NCBI GenBank assembly: GCA_002501855.1
Contig: DAOM01000081.1
Coordinates: forward strand, 1-29,008
Direction: 5' to 3'
DNA length: 29,008 nt
Origin: Candidatus Nitrosopolaris nunavutensis
GTDB lineage: Archaea > Thermoproteota > Nitrososphaeria > Nitrososphaerales > Nitrososphaeraceae
In this document: in pieces, positions 16,944 through 26,217 of the stretch
Numbering within the stretch: position 1 is the stretch's first letter
How the letters are laid out: every line of letters begins with the position of its first letter
Translations under genes and position numbers: made by a program
The notes under the pieces: model-generated
Told to the model about the DNA's origin: nothing
Seen by the model: the letters and a program-made list of their open reading frames with translations, nothing else
Databases searched by the model: none

Positions 16944-16970
16944 AGATATAACTTTAAATTGGCTATATCT
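16944..16970 (+). promoter_or_regulatory. HMG-CoA synthase promoter with TATA box inside an inverted repeat
   Basis: The TATA-like TTTAAAT (16953-16959) is flanked by AGATATA (16944-16950) and TATATCT (16964-16970), an exact 7-bp inverted repeat with 13 bases between. Transcription would begin near 16982, leaving a leader of about 19 bases. A dimeric regulator bound here would cover the TATA box. Confidence 0.4.
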
Positions 16971-17000
16971 GTAGGTTCATGCTATATGGTAGATGGATAA

Positions 17001-18398
17001 ATGCCAGTAGGGATTGATGATCTGGCTATATATATCCCAAAGCTGTATATAGACTATAAGGATTTTGCTGAGGCAAGAGGAATTGACCCTCGCAAGTTAG
17101 AGTACGGTATTGGAGTAAAGAAGATGGCTCTGGTTGATACAAATCAAGATCCAGCTTCTATGGCCGCTAACGCTTGTTTGAAATTAATGCAAAAAAACCA
17201 TCTGCATCCTGAAGATATAGGTAGAATGTATGTAGCTACCGAGTCTGGCCTTGACGAATCTAAAGCGATGAATTCTTTTGTGATAGGAATGCTAGAACAA
17301 GTTTACGGAGAAAGTTCCTTCGAACACGCCGGCGGAATAGAGTGCAAATTTGCATGTGTAAGCGGATCATATGCGCTTTACGATAATACAAATTGGATTA
17401 GGGCAGACGAAAATAATGGTAAAGCTGCCATAGTGATTGTGAGTGATATTGCTAAATATGATATTGGTTCTGCCGGGGAATATACACAAGGTGCAGGTGC
17501 AGTTGCTATGCTGATAAAGGAGAATCCCAGATTACTAGCTTTTGATCAAAAAGTTACATCCACAATTATCAGTAATGAATATGATTTTTACAGACCATGT
17601 GGAAAGGATACGCCTGTAGTTAATGGAACCTACTCTAATTTATTATATTTAATTCAAGTAAGGAAGGCCTTTGATAGTTATAAAGAAAAAGCTATCAGAA
17701 CAGGTCTGATTCGACTGAAAGATGGGGAATCCATAACAGATCACATCGATTTATTCAGTGTTCATCTTCCTTATAGACGAATGGGTGAAAAGGCGCTGGC
17801 ATATTTGTTAAGACATGAGTGGAGGTATCTCCCACGGTGGAATAAAGTCATAAAAGAAATGGGATTACAAGAAACAGTCCCCAAAGACCCCAGGGGCACC
17901 ATTGAATCAATTTTGGCTGACACTGAATTTATGAAAGCTGACGAAAGATTCAGGCGAGCATTTATGCAAACATCTTTCTACAATGAGGTTTTTGAAAAGA
18001 AAATGGCGAGCTCACTTGAAGCATCTACCATAATCGGCAATCTGTACACTGCGTCAATGTATATGGGTTTTAGAAGCTTATTGGAATTTGAATACAAGAA
18101 GGGTACTGATCTTGAGAGCAAGAGAGTAGGGTTTGGATCATACGGTAGTGGTAGTAGCGCGATGGTATTTACTGGTGTGATTCAGTCTGAATACAAGGAA
18201 ATCGTAGAGGGAATGAACCTCGAGGAAGAAATAGGACCCAGAAAAAAGATTTCAATTAACGAATATGAAAGACTTCGCGGAAATGAAAGAAATTTCGATA
18301 CCTCTCTTTTGCCTGTCCACAACGAGTTCGTCCTAGTAAAAATAGGTGGCACCACTGCTGATAAGGCAGGGTTTAGAGAGTATAACTTTACCAACTAA
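17001..18398 (+). CDS. mvaS: Hydroxymethylglutaryl-CoA synthase
   Basis: It condenses acetyl-CoA with acetoacetyl-CoA to HMG-CoA, the first committed step of the mevalonate route that feeds archaeal ether lipids and the menaquinone side chain. The thiolase-like fold has all three catalytic residues: E81 in VATESGLDES, the nucleophile C119 in KFACVSGSYAL, and H255 in FSVHLPYRRM. Length (465) matches the longer bacterial/eukaryotic-type enzymes and exceeds the roughly 350 residues of most archaeal ones. The sequence around the cysteine departs from the more common 'ACY.GT.AL' form. A C-terminal GSYGSGSSAMVF block is the conserved glycine-rich loop. The ATG is preceded by a TATA box inside an inverted repeat. 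It is convergent to ilvA. Confidence 0.92.
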   Translation: MPVGIDDLAIYIPKLYIDYKDFAEARGIDPRKLEYGIGVKKMALVDTNQDPASMAANACLKLMQKNHLHPEDIGRMYVATESGLDESKAMNSFVIGMLEQVYGESSFEHAGGIECKFACVSGSYALYDNTNWIRADENNGKAAIVIVSDIAKYDIGSAGEYTQGAGAVAMLIKENPRLLAFDQKVTSTIISNEYDFYRPCGKDTPVVNGTYSNLLYLIQVRKAFDSYKEKAIRTGLIRLKDGESITDHIDLFSVHLPYRRMGEKALAYLLRHEWRYLPRWNKVIKEMGLQETVPKDPRGTIESILADTEFMKADERFRRAFMQTSFYNEVFEKKMASSLEASTIIGNLYTASMYMGFRSLLEFEYKKGTDLESKRVGFGSYGSGSSAMVFTGVIQSEYKEIVEGMNLEEEIGPRKKISINEYERLRGNERNFDTSLLPVHNEFVLVKIGGTTADKAGFREYNFTN

Positions 18399-18500
18399 AG
18401 GTGTCATCATGGTAGTACATGCATGCGTGATATATAGCACATATACGAATCCCTAAATACTTGGCTGTTGCTTTCTGTGAGATTGCTATTAGGAATTATG

Positions 18501-19751
18501 TCAACTCACGATTCTGAATTCGACTCCTTTTGCCTCTAGAAAGTCGATTAAGCGTTTTGCATGATTTGCATTTTCCATTTCAAGACTTAAGTATACACCC
18601 GCAGTTCCAGCAGAAATATTGGGACTCAATCTATCATGGTCGACTTCGACAATATTAACACTTAGTTCTGCAATACTATCCACTATGGTCTTCAATGCTC
18701 CTGGTCTATCTGGTAACTGGATAAAAATTTTAAGCATCCTTCCCATATGCATAAGACCCTTTGCTACTACTTGTCCAAGCAGATACATATCCACGTTACC
18801 CCCAGATAGCAAGGCTATAACATTCTTATCTTTGTTTGGGTGACCGTTTGAAATTAAATAAGCGAGGCTTGCTGCCCCCGCAGGTTCTACAACCAGTTTT
18901 GCTCTTTCCATGAGCAAAAACATCGTTTCAACTATCGATGAATCCTCGACTAATCTTAGATCGTCTAGGTATTTGCTTGCTATTTCGTAAGTGAGTTTGC
19001 CAGGTGATTTTACGGAGATGCCATCTGCTATGGTATATCCTGCTTTTACATGTTGCAAAGAGCCTTTGGCTAGAGATTCTTTCATAGCGGGAAATGCTTT
19101 GGACTCTATCCCCACAATCTTTACATTGGGATTTTTTGCTTTTATTGCTATTGCGACACCCGCAGCAAGCCCTCCACCACCCACAGGCAAATAAACTTCG
19201 TCAATTTCACGGAGATCCTCCAACAATTCCAGACCGATTGTTCCCTGACCAGAAATTATTTGAGCGTCATCAAAAGCATGAATGACCGTGCGTCCCTCCT
19301 CCTTTGCTATTTCCTGTGCTGCAAGCCAGGATTCCTCATAATCTAACCCACGTAGAGTTACCTTCGCTCCATATGATTTTGTAGCAGCTACCTTGGCCGG
19401 AGACGCATTCTTCGGCATCACTATAGTACATGAAATATTCTTTTTCAATGCAGCATATGCAACTCCCTGGGCATGATTGCCTGCCGAAGCAGCAATGACG
19501 CCGTATTTGCGCTCTTCATTCGACAACATGTCGAGTTTAACGAATGCTCCACGCACCTTAAACGAACCCGTTTTTTGCAAAGATTCAAGCTTAAGAAAGA
19601 TGTTTGTACCTGTTAATTTAGAAAACGTGTCAGATCTTTGCAATGGTGTTTTTCTGACAGCTTCGTTTAGCAAATCCCTTGCTTTGAATATATCTTCAAT
19701 AGTAGGGAATCCGTGCTTCTCATTTGCACCCCGTATATGCCCGGCGTTCAT
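18501..19751 (-). CDS. ilvA: Threonine ammonia-lyase with ACT domain
   Basis: A PLP enzyme that deaminates threonine (and serine) to 2-oxobutanoate, the first step towards isoleucine or a catabolic reaction. The PLP lysine is K65 in TGSFKVRGA, the phosphate-binding loop is the GGGGLAAG segment (about 190-200), and a C-terminal LLSGGNVD closes the catalytic domain. An ACT domain follows at about 335-416 (KIFIQLPDRPGALKTIVDS), the usual site for amino-acid feedback control. Length (416) fits the short one-ACT form. The start ATG lies about 40 bases after an AT-rich box (ATATTATAATTATGG, minus strand, near 19791). Divergent from the small membrane protein gene. Serine racemase-type relatives lack the ACT domain. 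Confidence 0.93.
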   Translation of the reverse strand: MNAGHIRGANEKHGFPTIEDIFKARDLLNEAVRKTPLQRSDTFSKLTGTNIFLKLESLQKTGSFKVRGAFVKLDMLSNEERKYGVIAASAGNHAQGVAYAALKKNISCTIVMPKNASPAKVAATKSYGAKVTLRGLDYEESWLAAQEIAKEEGRTVIHAFDDAQIISGQGTIGLELLEDLREIDEVYLPVGGGGLAAGVAIAIKAKNPNVKIVGIESKAFPAMKESLAKGSLQHVKAGYTIADGISVKSPGKLTYEIASKYLDDLRLVEDSSIVETMFLLMERAKLVVEPAGAASLAYLISNGHPNKDKNVIALLSGGNVDMYLLGQVVAKGLMHMGRMLKIFIQLPDRPGALKTIVDSIAELSVNIVEVDHDRLSPNISAGTAGVYLSLEMENANHAKRLIDFLEAKGVEFRIVS

Positions 19752-19850
19752 CTAGGATCTGACAATGGAATCCACTCAAGTGCCATAATTATAATATTGT
19801 GATTGGTTTAACTGACAAAAAAATGATATTAGTGCCTCTTAGTTGTGAAA

Positions 19851-19856
19851 GGAGGT
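19851..19856 (+). promoter_or_regulatory. Ribosome binding site deciding the small membrane protein start
   Basis: GGAGGT ends 9 bases before TTG at 19866, a textbook distance. This strong site argues against the GTG at 19845, which lies upstream of it. Confidence 0.55.
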
Positions 19857-19865
19857 ACAGATACA

Positions 19866-20078
19866 TTGTCATCATCTTCGAAGAGGAAAATTCAGATGCC
19901 CGCAGCGGCTCGATCAGGATTAGCCTTGTTAATAGTAGGAGCTATATTTGTGGGAGTGGGAAGCTATACGCATAGAGGCGGATTTTCGCTTTATGGACTC
20001 CCGATGGTCATGCTAGGGTTTTCATTATATTTAGTTTCATCTATTATTACTGCGAGGAAAAGGCAAAAGGCCAAGTAG
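19866..20078 (+). CDS. Small protein with two membrane helices, unknown function
   Basis: About 70 residues: a basic N-terminus (SSSSKRKIQMPAAAR), a first membrane helix (SGLALLIVGAIFVGVGSY), a short loop with HRGGFSLYG, a second helix (LPMVMLGFSLYLVSSII) and a basic tail (ARKRQKAK). Both ends being basic suggests they are cytosolic and the loop is outside. I do not recognise the family. The TTG at 19866 is preferred as the start because a full GGAGGT ribosome site (19851-19856) lies 9 bases ahead. An in-frame GTG at 19845 is also possible but would put the GGAGGT inside the gene. It is convergent to leuS, with 49 bases between. Confidence 0.68.
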   Translation: MSSSSKRKIQMPAAARSGLALLIVGAIFVGVGSYTHRGGFSLYGLPMVMLGFSLYLVSSIITARKRQKAK

Positions 20079-20113
20079 TAACAGGGATAACGAGGTGAGT
20101 GGTATGAGTAACA

Positions 20114-20135
20114 ATCAATAATATTTGTTATTGAT
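20114..20135. terminator. Hairpin at the leuS stop, between convergent genes
   Basis: ATCAATAA (20114-20121) pairs with TTATTGAT (20128-20135) across a 6-base loop. The right arm includes the leuS stop codon (20128-20130). Lying between the converging ends of the membrane protein gene and leuS, it could serve as a shared transcript end. It is AT-rich and thus weak. Confidence 0.35.
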
Positions 20136-23100
20136 CGATCAAGTAAATTGCAGGTTTGAACGGTCTAGCAAATTTTGCTTTGTGCTTTGGATCGTATTCT
20201 GACTGATCAGTATCATCTTCTGAATATACCAATATCTCAGCATGCTCGTTTCCACTTTCTAAAGATAATAAGTTCCTAGCATCCTCTATTGGAAGTCTTT
20301 CATCGAAATTCTCGAATCGTAGTCGCCTGTTTCTTGCTTCAATTGGATCGGATAGAATATCTTCGATCATTTTTCGCACCATATTGGAATCATTTTTTGC
20401 CTTTGTTGTTTCCGGATCTTTAATCAGCTGTTTCATGATATCTCCAAAGTTAGGATTACTCTCCAAAAATACGCTCGAGAGAATCTTATTATATACTTTT
20501 AATTTCCAGCGTGCTGCAGTATAAAAAATTATTTTTTTTGGAGTAATCCTCGTGACTTTGACAATCTTCTGAAGATCAAAAATCAAATTCATAATTAGCG
20601 CCTCCGATTCTTCAGCGACGATATCTATCTTATCTTCGTCAGCTGATGGCCAACCGGCAAAAATGATGGAAGTAGATGAATTATCAATTTTCTCCCAAAC
20701 CTCTTCACTTATAAATGGGGCAAACGGTGCCAGCATCCTAATACGGGTATTAAGAAACGTTGAAAGAGCATATTGAACGGAAGAGCTTTCGCGACTCTTG
20801 GCTTTTACTCTCTTTTGATACCATTGTAGATCATGATCTAGAGAGTATATGATGTTATGGGCCGCTTCTCTCACACGTAACTTATCCATTGACATCGTAG
20901 TATCTGCAACGGTGCGCTGTAACCTGCTGAGTAGCCACCGATCTACTTGTTCTTCATTTATTTTTGCTCTTTTTATTTGTGATTGTGGGGAGTTTGTAGA
21001 AGATTCTATTCCCATGTCATATATATCTTGTAACTTGGACCGAATTCCTTTTACCGTATCGAATGAAAAATCGGCATCTTGTAAGAGTTCTGCAGAAATA
21101 AGCATTGCTAAACGGATTGCATCTGCACTATGTTCTTTGATGGCATCACGAAGTGGAATAATATTTCCAAGCGATTTTGACATCTTCTTGCCGTCCATCA
21201 AAACGGAGCCATTTACAACAATCTGCTTTGGCCAATTCTCTCTGTCAAAAATTGCTACATGGCTGAAAATAAAAAATGACAGATGGTTTGGAACCAGATC
21301 CCTTCCAGAATGTCTTGAATCCACGGGATAAAAGTAGGTAAATTCTTGCCTTATCTGCTCAAGTAATGCTGTAGAGATATTGCACTCTGAAGCGACCTCC
21401 ACAATGTTGCCTCTCCCTAGTAAGACATAATCAAACACTGAATCCTTTAGATTATTAACATCAATGATTGATTTATCATTAACATATTTTGCCAATATGT
21501 AGTATGCCATATAGATAACAGAATCTGAGAGGCTTTCAATAATCCAGTCCTGATCCCAGGGTAACTTAGTACCCAACCCGGTTTTTCGTGCACAAGCCCT
21601 CTCTCTTAACCAATCTAGTACGTAGTTAAATTCCTGCCTAATCTCTTCTGGAACTATTTCCATGTTGTCAACGCATTGATGTGCTAAATGCTTCCATTTC
21701 GTATCCCCATAATTCAGGAACCATTGATCATTTAAAAGTTTAACAACACATCGTGTACCGCACCTGCATCTGACAGGTTTATTTATCAATTCGAACATTA
21801 TATCCGCATCACCACTCATGAGAATTTCACTTTTTACCTTGTCCTTTGCTTCAGAAACAGGCATACCACCATACTTTCCTGTATTTTCAAGCATCTTTCC
21901 TTTGTAAAATTCATGTGAGTAGAGTTCGTTAGTAGCTTTTTCGATTTCAGTATCTGTCTGATCCTGTATGTTGAATTTGTTTATGATCTGCTTAGAACGT
22001 ATTACGTCTATACCAGAGTAGTCATCGGATTCAATTACTGCAATAGGTTTTACTTCAACAGATCTTAATCCAAATTCCTTTTGAAGTGAAACATTATTTT
22101 TCAGATCTTCAAGTGCCCGATAATCATATGGTGCATGAGCTGGAACAGACATTACGAACCCTGTTCCGTTATCGGCTTCAACAAATAGGGCAGGATAGAG
22201 TGGTAACGAAACGTGAGTAACTGGGTTTTTAGCCAATGTCCCAACTAGTTCTTTTCCTAACACGTAAGACTCGATTGTGACTTTATGATTTAGAAATTCT
22301 AATTTTTTAGCTGCTTCCTTGCTTACGATCCATCTTTCGTCCTTGTCTGTGAGACATATTTTGACGTATTCTATATTGGGGTTAACCCATAGATTAGTAG
22401 CGCCATAGATAGTTTCTGGTCTCAAAGTTGCCGTCGGAATTATGTACCCATCACCCAGCCTGAACTTTATCAGAGTATATTCATTGAAGGCAGGTTCAAC
22501 ATCGCCTATGGTATCGTGTTGACTAACAGGATTTTGATCGTTTGGGCACCAACCGACAGGATGCGAGCCTTGTACTATTAGTCCCTTTTTCCGCAATGTC
22601 CTAAACTGCCAAGAGATAAACTTTGAATATATCATGTCTACGGTACTAAACTCGCGCCTCCAATCTATCGAAAATCCCAACTCTTTCATTCCTAGCCTGA
22701 TCTCATTGTGAAAGTAGCTCGCGATTGTTACAGGTTCGACAAAACTTGTAATTGTGTCGTTTGGAACGTGGTAAACCTTATCGAAGGTTTCCAACAGGTC
22801 TTTATCCCGAGATGCAACTCTACGCGACATGGCAAGAATAGGCGTACCTGTGTAATGGAAACCCATTGGGAACAAGACATTGTAACCTTTCATCCTCATG
22901 TAACGGGCATGTACGTCAGCAAGAGTGTATGTTCTTCCATGCCCAATATGTTGAGGAGAGTTTGGATAGGGATATGCTACGGTTATGAAATATTTCTTCT
23001 TTCCAAAATCCGGATCTGCTTGGAAGATCCTTTGCTCTTCCCACCTGTCTCGCCACTTTTCTTCAACTGACTTCCAATCTATTCTGTTCCTCTCTCCATT

Positions 23101-23142
23101 CTTCTTATTGTCCCCATTATTTTTATTATCGATACTGGTCAT
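20128..23142 (-). CDS. leuS: Leucyl-tRNA synthetase
   Basis: A class I synthetase that charges tRNA-Leu. The HIGH motif is at 65-68, within NSPQHIGHGRTYTLADVHARY (only HIGH quoted as the key site). The editing domain shows TATLRPETIYGATNLWVNP, the threonine-rich pocket that clears mischarged amino acids, and KMSKS lies at 653-657. The order and spacing are those of archaeal/eukaryotic cytosolic LeuRS, in which the editing domain is inserted after the zinc-like region. Length (1004) is on the long side for archaea. The first 20 residues are Asn/Lys/Gly-rich and probably disordered. It begins 24 bases after the alaS stop on the same strand, so the two are probably cotranscribed. Confidence 0.96.
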   Translation of the reverse strand: MTSIDNKNNGDNKKNGERNRIDWKSVEEKWRDRWEEQRIFQADPDFGKKKYFITVAYPYPNSPQHIGHGRTYTLADVHARYMRMKGYNVLFPMGFHYTGTPILAMSRRVASRDKDLLETFDKVYHVPNDTITSFVEPVTIASYFHNEIRLGMKELGFSIDWRREFSTVDMIYSKFISWQFRTLRKKGLIVQGSHPVGWCPNDQNPVSQHDTIGDVEPAFNEYTLIKFRLGDGYIIPTATLRPETIYGATNLWVNPNIEYVKICLTDKDERWIVSKEAAKKLEFLNHKVTIESYVLGKELVGTLAKNPVTHVSLPLYPALFVEADNGTGFVMSVPAHAPYDYRALEDLKNNVSLQKEFGLRSVEVKPIAVIESDDYSGIDVIRSKQIINKFNIQDQTDTEIEKATNELYSHEFYKGKMLENTGKYGGMPVSEAKDKVKSEILMSGDADIMFELINKPVRCRCGTRCVVKLLNDQWFLNYGDTKWKHLAHQCVDNMEIVPEEIRQEFNYVLDWLRERACARKTGLGTKLPWDQDWIIESLSDSVIYMAYYILAKYVNDKSIIDVNNLKDSVFDYVLLGRGNIVEVASECNISTALLEQIRQEFTYFYPVDSRHSGRDLVPNHLSFFIFSHVAIFDRENWPKQIVVNGSVLMDGKKMSKSLGNIIPLRDAIKEHSADAIRLAMLISAELLQDADFSFDTVKGIRSKLQDIYDMGIESSTNSPQSQIKRAKINEEQVDRWLLSRLQRTVADTTMSMDKLRVREAAHNIIYSLDHDLQWYQKRVKAKSRESSSVQYALSTFLNTRIRMLAPFAPFISEEVWEKIDNSSTSIIFAGWPSADEDKIDIVAEESEALIMNLIFDLQKIVKVTRITPKKIIFYTAARWKLKVYNKILSSVFLESNPNFGDIMKQLIKDPETTKAKNDSNMVRKMIEDILSDPIEARNRRLRFENFDERLPIEDARNLLSLESGNEHAEILVYSEDDTDQSEYDPKHKAKFARPFKPAIYLIDQ

Positions 23143-23166
23143 GGTTCGATTACTTTTATTATTATA

Positions 23167-25893
23167 CTACATACTACTTCTCAGGACCAATTCTTCTACT
23201 GAAACCAAAGCAGTGCTTATCTTGTCCTTAAATCTACCTCCGCCCTGTCCAAATCTACCATCGCCACCACCTGAACCTCCTAATTGAACAGAAATTTGCC
23301 TTGCGATGCTGGCAGCTTTTATTTTTTTCTGTGCTTGTTCGCCAACAAATACAATTACACGGATTCCTTCACCTTTTGATATAAACGCCACATAGATCAG
23401 AGATGGATCACTTTCAATAGATTTCTCTCCTACAGAAATATGATATTCCTCATCCATTTCATTATCACGTACATGATAAAACTTGATGCCATCTGAAGAT
23501 AATTGCTTTGCCTCCTCAGAGACAGATTTTGCTATTGAGGGAGTAATTTTTCGAAGCATAGTTTTTACCTTCTTTTTTGCTGCCTCAGCCTCAACTATAC
23601 TCTTTTGAAGAGACTCGACAACCTTTTCCTTACTGGAGCCTAAAGACTGAGCGATCATCGTAAGCTGGTTTTCTTGCTTTTGGATATAGTTCATAGCGGC
23701 CTCCCCAGCAACAAACTCTAATCTGACAACTCCATCCTGAATCCTTTCAGATTTGGTAATTTTGATAAGTCCTATTTCACCAGTTGTACTGACATGTGTC
23801 CCACCACAGGCTTCGATATCCCAGTTTTCTATATTTACAATTCTGATATTGCTAGTTGGGACAACACCACCCTGATATATTCTAAAACTGTAGTCCTGCT
23901 CTGCATCAACACGGTCATAGATCTTGATCTTAACTGGTAAATTTTGTCTAATTACATTGTTTGCAGTCTTTTCAATTCTTTCAACCTCCTCCCTGTTGAG
24001 AGAGGAATGGTGAGTAACATCAAGTCTGGCATAATTTTCCTCTTTGAATGCAGAATTCTGCCATACCCACGATCCAAGGTTAAATCTCGCCGACGTATTA
24101 AGCACGTGAGTTGCAGTATGATGTTTGGTGATTAATTCGCGTCTTCGGTCATTTACTGTTCCATGCACGGTTTTGCCGTCTGTAAAATCTAAGGGACCTT
24201 GTAGTTTATGAACTACGATATCCGCTTGTTTTATAACTTCAAGTACTTTTACGCCGTCAATCTCTCCCGTGTCTGGTTCTTGTCCACCACCCCGCGGATA
24301 GAACGCAGTCTGGTCTAGTATGATAAATTTTTTATCGATCACTTTAAGAATCTTGGCACTGAATTCACGGATTGACTTGTCTTCGTAGTATAATAGCCTG
24401 GTCGGCGCAACACCATCTAAGCCGTAGATTGGCTTTTGAGCTTGAGCTGCTGCTTGGCTAGTATGAAGTTCAGCGAGCTTTGTGTAAAAAGTAGGCGGGA
24501 TACTGTCTATTGCTTCCAAATCGACCAAAAAGTCTGGAGTAACACCGTCAGATTCGTACATTCTAATAAGATCATCCACCATCAGCTTCTTCTCAGTACT
24601 TTTTATTGAATTAGCAATCGCTTCCATCCTTTCCCTTGATCCTATATACCTACCAGATTCAATCTGAAGAATTGTCCTGACATCTTCTCTGTGTTCCTCA
24701 AGTTCTGGATACATCTGCTTGACATAATCAATATGCATATCAGCAATATCTTCGAGTTTCATGCTCCAACCTAATCTTTCCAAAATCGAAAGTGCCCTAC
24801 GTAGAATCACTCTTAGATTATAGCCTCCTCCCACGTTGGATGGGAGTGCACCATCAGAGATGGCGAACACCAGTGTACGAGTGTGATCTGCGATAGTATA
24901 AATTGCCTCGTAGGGGGTAGTCATTTTCGTAAGTAGGTCATCGGAGATTTTTAGTTCCTTAGCAATGAGTGACTTTAGTGCGTGAATGTCTCCACTCATA
25001 TAGTCAAGTTTAGTAGAAACTGCTGTAAAATATTTGGATAGAATTTCTGGACTTTCAGAGGTGCCAGAATTGTCAACTAATTTTCGCACCACGGGACCAA
25101 AAGAACAATCGTAACTTGTCGGTGTTCCCATTGTTATCCATGAGAGTCGTTCAAGTCCAGCTCCCATATCGATAATCTTATTGGTCATTACTCTATAGTC
25201 GTTCTCGTTCCCCTCAAATTCGGTAAAAACAGCATTGCCTAGTTCAAGTCCACTTACAAAATATTCCAGAGAGTAACCAAAGGCACCCGCACCCATCCAT
25301 ACATCTTCTACAAAAGTGATCTCTTCTTTTCTTATCCCCAGGGCGTTTGTAAGCATTCTATAATCAAGTTCAATGCACCTATCTTTCCAATAGCCACCCT
25401 GTGCGTCCGCATTGCAAACCTGGCCGATCATACAGAAGCTTGTGTAATGTCTGCCACTCAAACCCACATTTTCTATATCGTTAAAGCGCAAACACATTTG
25501 CGGAACAATAAGTGGATTTGTAGGCAGCTCAAAAATAACTTTGTCCCCGATTACTCTTTGGAAATCGACAATGGATGCTATTGTAAAATAGATATCATCG
25601 CGCCACCTGCAGACTACAGGATATCGTCTGATTATCGAGTGTGCGTTGGATTGAAAGTATTCTTCTATTTCTTTCCAAGCGTTGATGTAATCAAGTCTTT
25701 TATTTGTAGGAGGGTCACCTATAAAACCGTAGTACTGGTGGTCTGGACAGACCTGCTTCTCATTCAGGGACCAAAAAAATTTACCGCAATTATTGCATCG
25801 TTGACGCTTGAAGCCTAATCTGTCAAATAACGAAACCTTGTAATATCTATCTGGGTCTGATGAAAAGATAGCAGTAAGTTCTTTTTTTCCCAA
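23167..25893 (-). CDS. alaS: Alanyl-tRNA synthetase, archaeal type
   Basis: A class II synthetase that charges tRNA-Ala and removes mischarged serine or glycine. The N-terminal zinc-like CNNCGKFFWS...C..H segment (about 34-55) is specific to archaeal AlaRS. The class II aminoacylation core follows. The editing domain has metal ligands H592 and H596 in HHTATHVLN and C696 and H700 in CGGTH. A C-terminal C-Ala region ends with GGSGGGDGRFGQGGGR, the glycine-rich signature. Length (908) is normal. The start is TTG; an in-frame stop lies just upstream, so no longer start exists. leuS follows 24 bases on. It is divergent from the beta-CASP RNase gene across 324 bases. Confidence 0.96.
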   Translation of the reverse strand: MGKKELTAIFSSDPDRYYKVSLFDRLGFKRQRCNNCGKFFWSLNEKQVCPDHQYYGFIGDPPTNKRLDYINAWKEIEEYFQSNAHSIIRRYPVVCRWRDDIYFTIASIVDFQRVIGDKVIFELPTNPLIVPQMCLRFNDIENVGLSGRHYTSFCMIGQVCNADAQGGYWKDRCIELDYRMLTNALGIRKEEITFVEDVWMGAGAFGYSLEYFVSGLELGNAVFTEFEGNENDYRVMTNKIIDMGAGLERLSWITMGTPTSYDCSFGPVVRKLVDNSGTSESPEILSKYFTAVSTKLDYMSGDIHALKSLIAKELKISDDLLTKMTTPYEAIYTIADHTRTLVFAISDGALPSNVGGGYNLRVILRRALSILERLGWSMKLEDIADMHIDYVKQMYPELEEHREDVRTILQIESGRYIGSRERMEAIANSIKSTEKKLMVDDLIRMYESDGVTPDFLVDLEAIDSIPPTFYTKLAELHTSQAAAQAQKPIYGLDGVAPTRLLYYEDKSIREFSAKILKVIDKKFIILDQTAFYPRGGGQEPDTGEIDGVKVLEVIKQADIVVHKLQGPLDFTDGKTVHGTVNDRRRELITKHHTATHVLNTSARFNLGSWVWQNSAFKEENYARLDVTHHSSLNREEVERIEKTANNVIRQNLPVKIKIYDRVDAEQDYSFRIYQGGVVPTSNIRIVNIENWDIEACGGTHVSTTGEIGLIKITKSERIQDGVVRLEFVAGEAAMNYIQKQENQLTMIAQSLGSSKEKVVESLQKSIVEAEAAKKKVKTMLRKITPSIAKSVSEEAKQLSSDGIKFYHVRDNEMDEEYHISVGEKSIESDPSLIYVAFISKGEGIRVIVFVGEQAQKKIKAASIARQISVQLGGSGGGDGRFGQGGGRFKDKISTALVSVEELVLRSSM

Positions 25894-26143
25894 TGCTTGC
25901 TATCCCTAGTGAAATACACTATTAATGCTTTTATTTTATTAGCATTCTCAGTATTGAAAAATCTAAATTTCTCAATCATTTTTGGGGCTACAACCACCGA
26001 CTTGTTATCTACGCCTTTGAAAAATATAAGTGAAGGCACTACCCTGCCGAAGTTCATGTAAATCTGTTCAAATTCTTCTTTTTATCTATTAAACTACACT
26101 AACTGCTTGCAATCTCATAGGCATTACTAGAACACCCTGGTGA

Positions 26144-26175
26144 TGAGGACAATAATATCGTCGTCATTGTCCTCA
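26144..26175. promoter_or_regulatory. 10-bp inverted repeat upstream of the RNase promoter
   Basis: TGAGGACAAT (26144-26153) and ATTGTCCTCA (26166-26175) are exact inverted copies with a 12-base spacer (AATATCGTCGTC). The repeat ends about 12 bases before the TATA-like CTTAAAG. The position, between divergent genes and just ahead of a TATA box, suits an operator or activator site. A hairpin at the end of some transcript is the alternative. Confidence 0.45.
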
Positions 26176-26185
26176 CTGTGAAAGA

Positions 26186-26193
26186 CTTAAAGC
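26186..26193 (+). promoter_or_regulatory. TATA-like box of the beta-CASP RNase gene
   Basis: CTTAAAGC, centred about 29 bases before the TTG at 26218. This predicts a nearly leaderless message and supports the TTG start. Confidence 0.45.
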
Positions 26194-26217
26194 ACTTACC
26201 TTAGAATAAAGGATAAA

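Larger units (their letters stand above)
25894..26217. other. Divergent promoter region alaS / beta-CASP RNase
   Basis: It holds the upstream sequences of both genes. An 80-codon minus-strand frame overlapping the alaS start (26057 to 25815) lies out of frame and looks like chance. A 10-bp inverted repeat (26144-26175) and a TATA-like box (26187-26192) sit on the right. An AT-rich stretch with AATGC...GCATT arms (about 25923-25947) sits on the alaS side. Confidence 0.5.

Noticed and set aside
25815..26057. 80-codon minus-strand frame over the alaS start
   Set aside because: It overlaps alaS in another frame; alaS has strong family matches and an upstream stop fixes its TTG start.
26140..26182. 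TGATGA read as a C box of a guide RNA
   Set aside because: No CTGA D box follows at a usable distance; the exact inverted repeat explains the sequence better.
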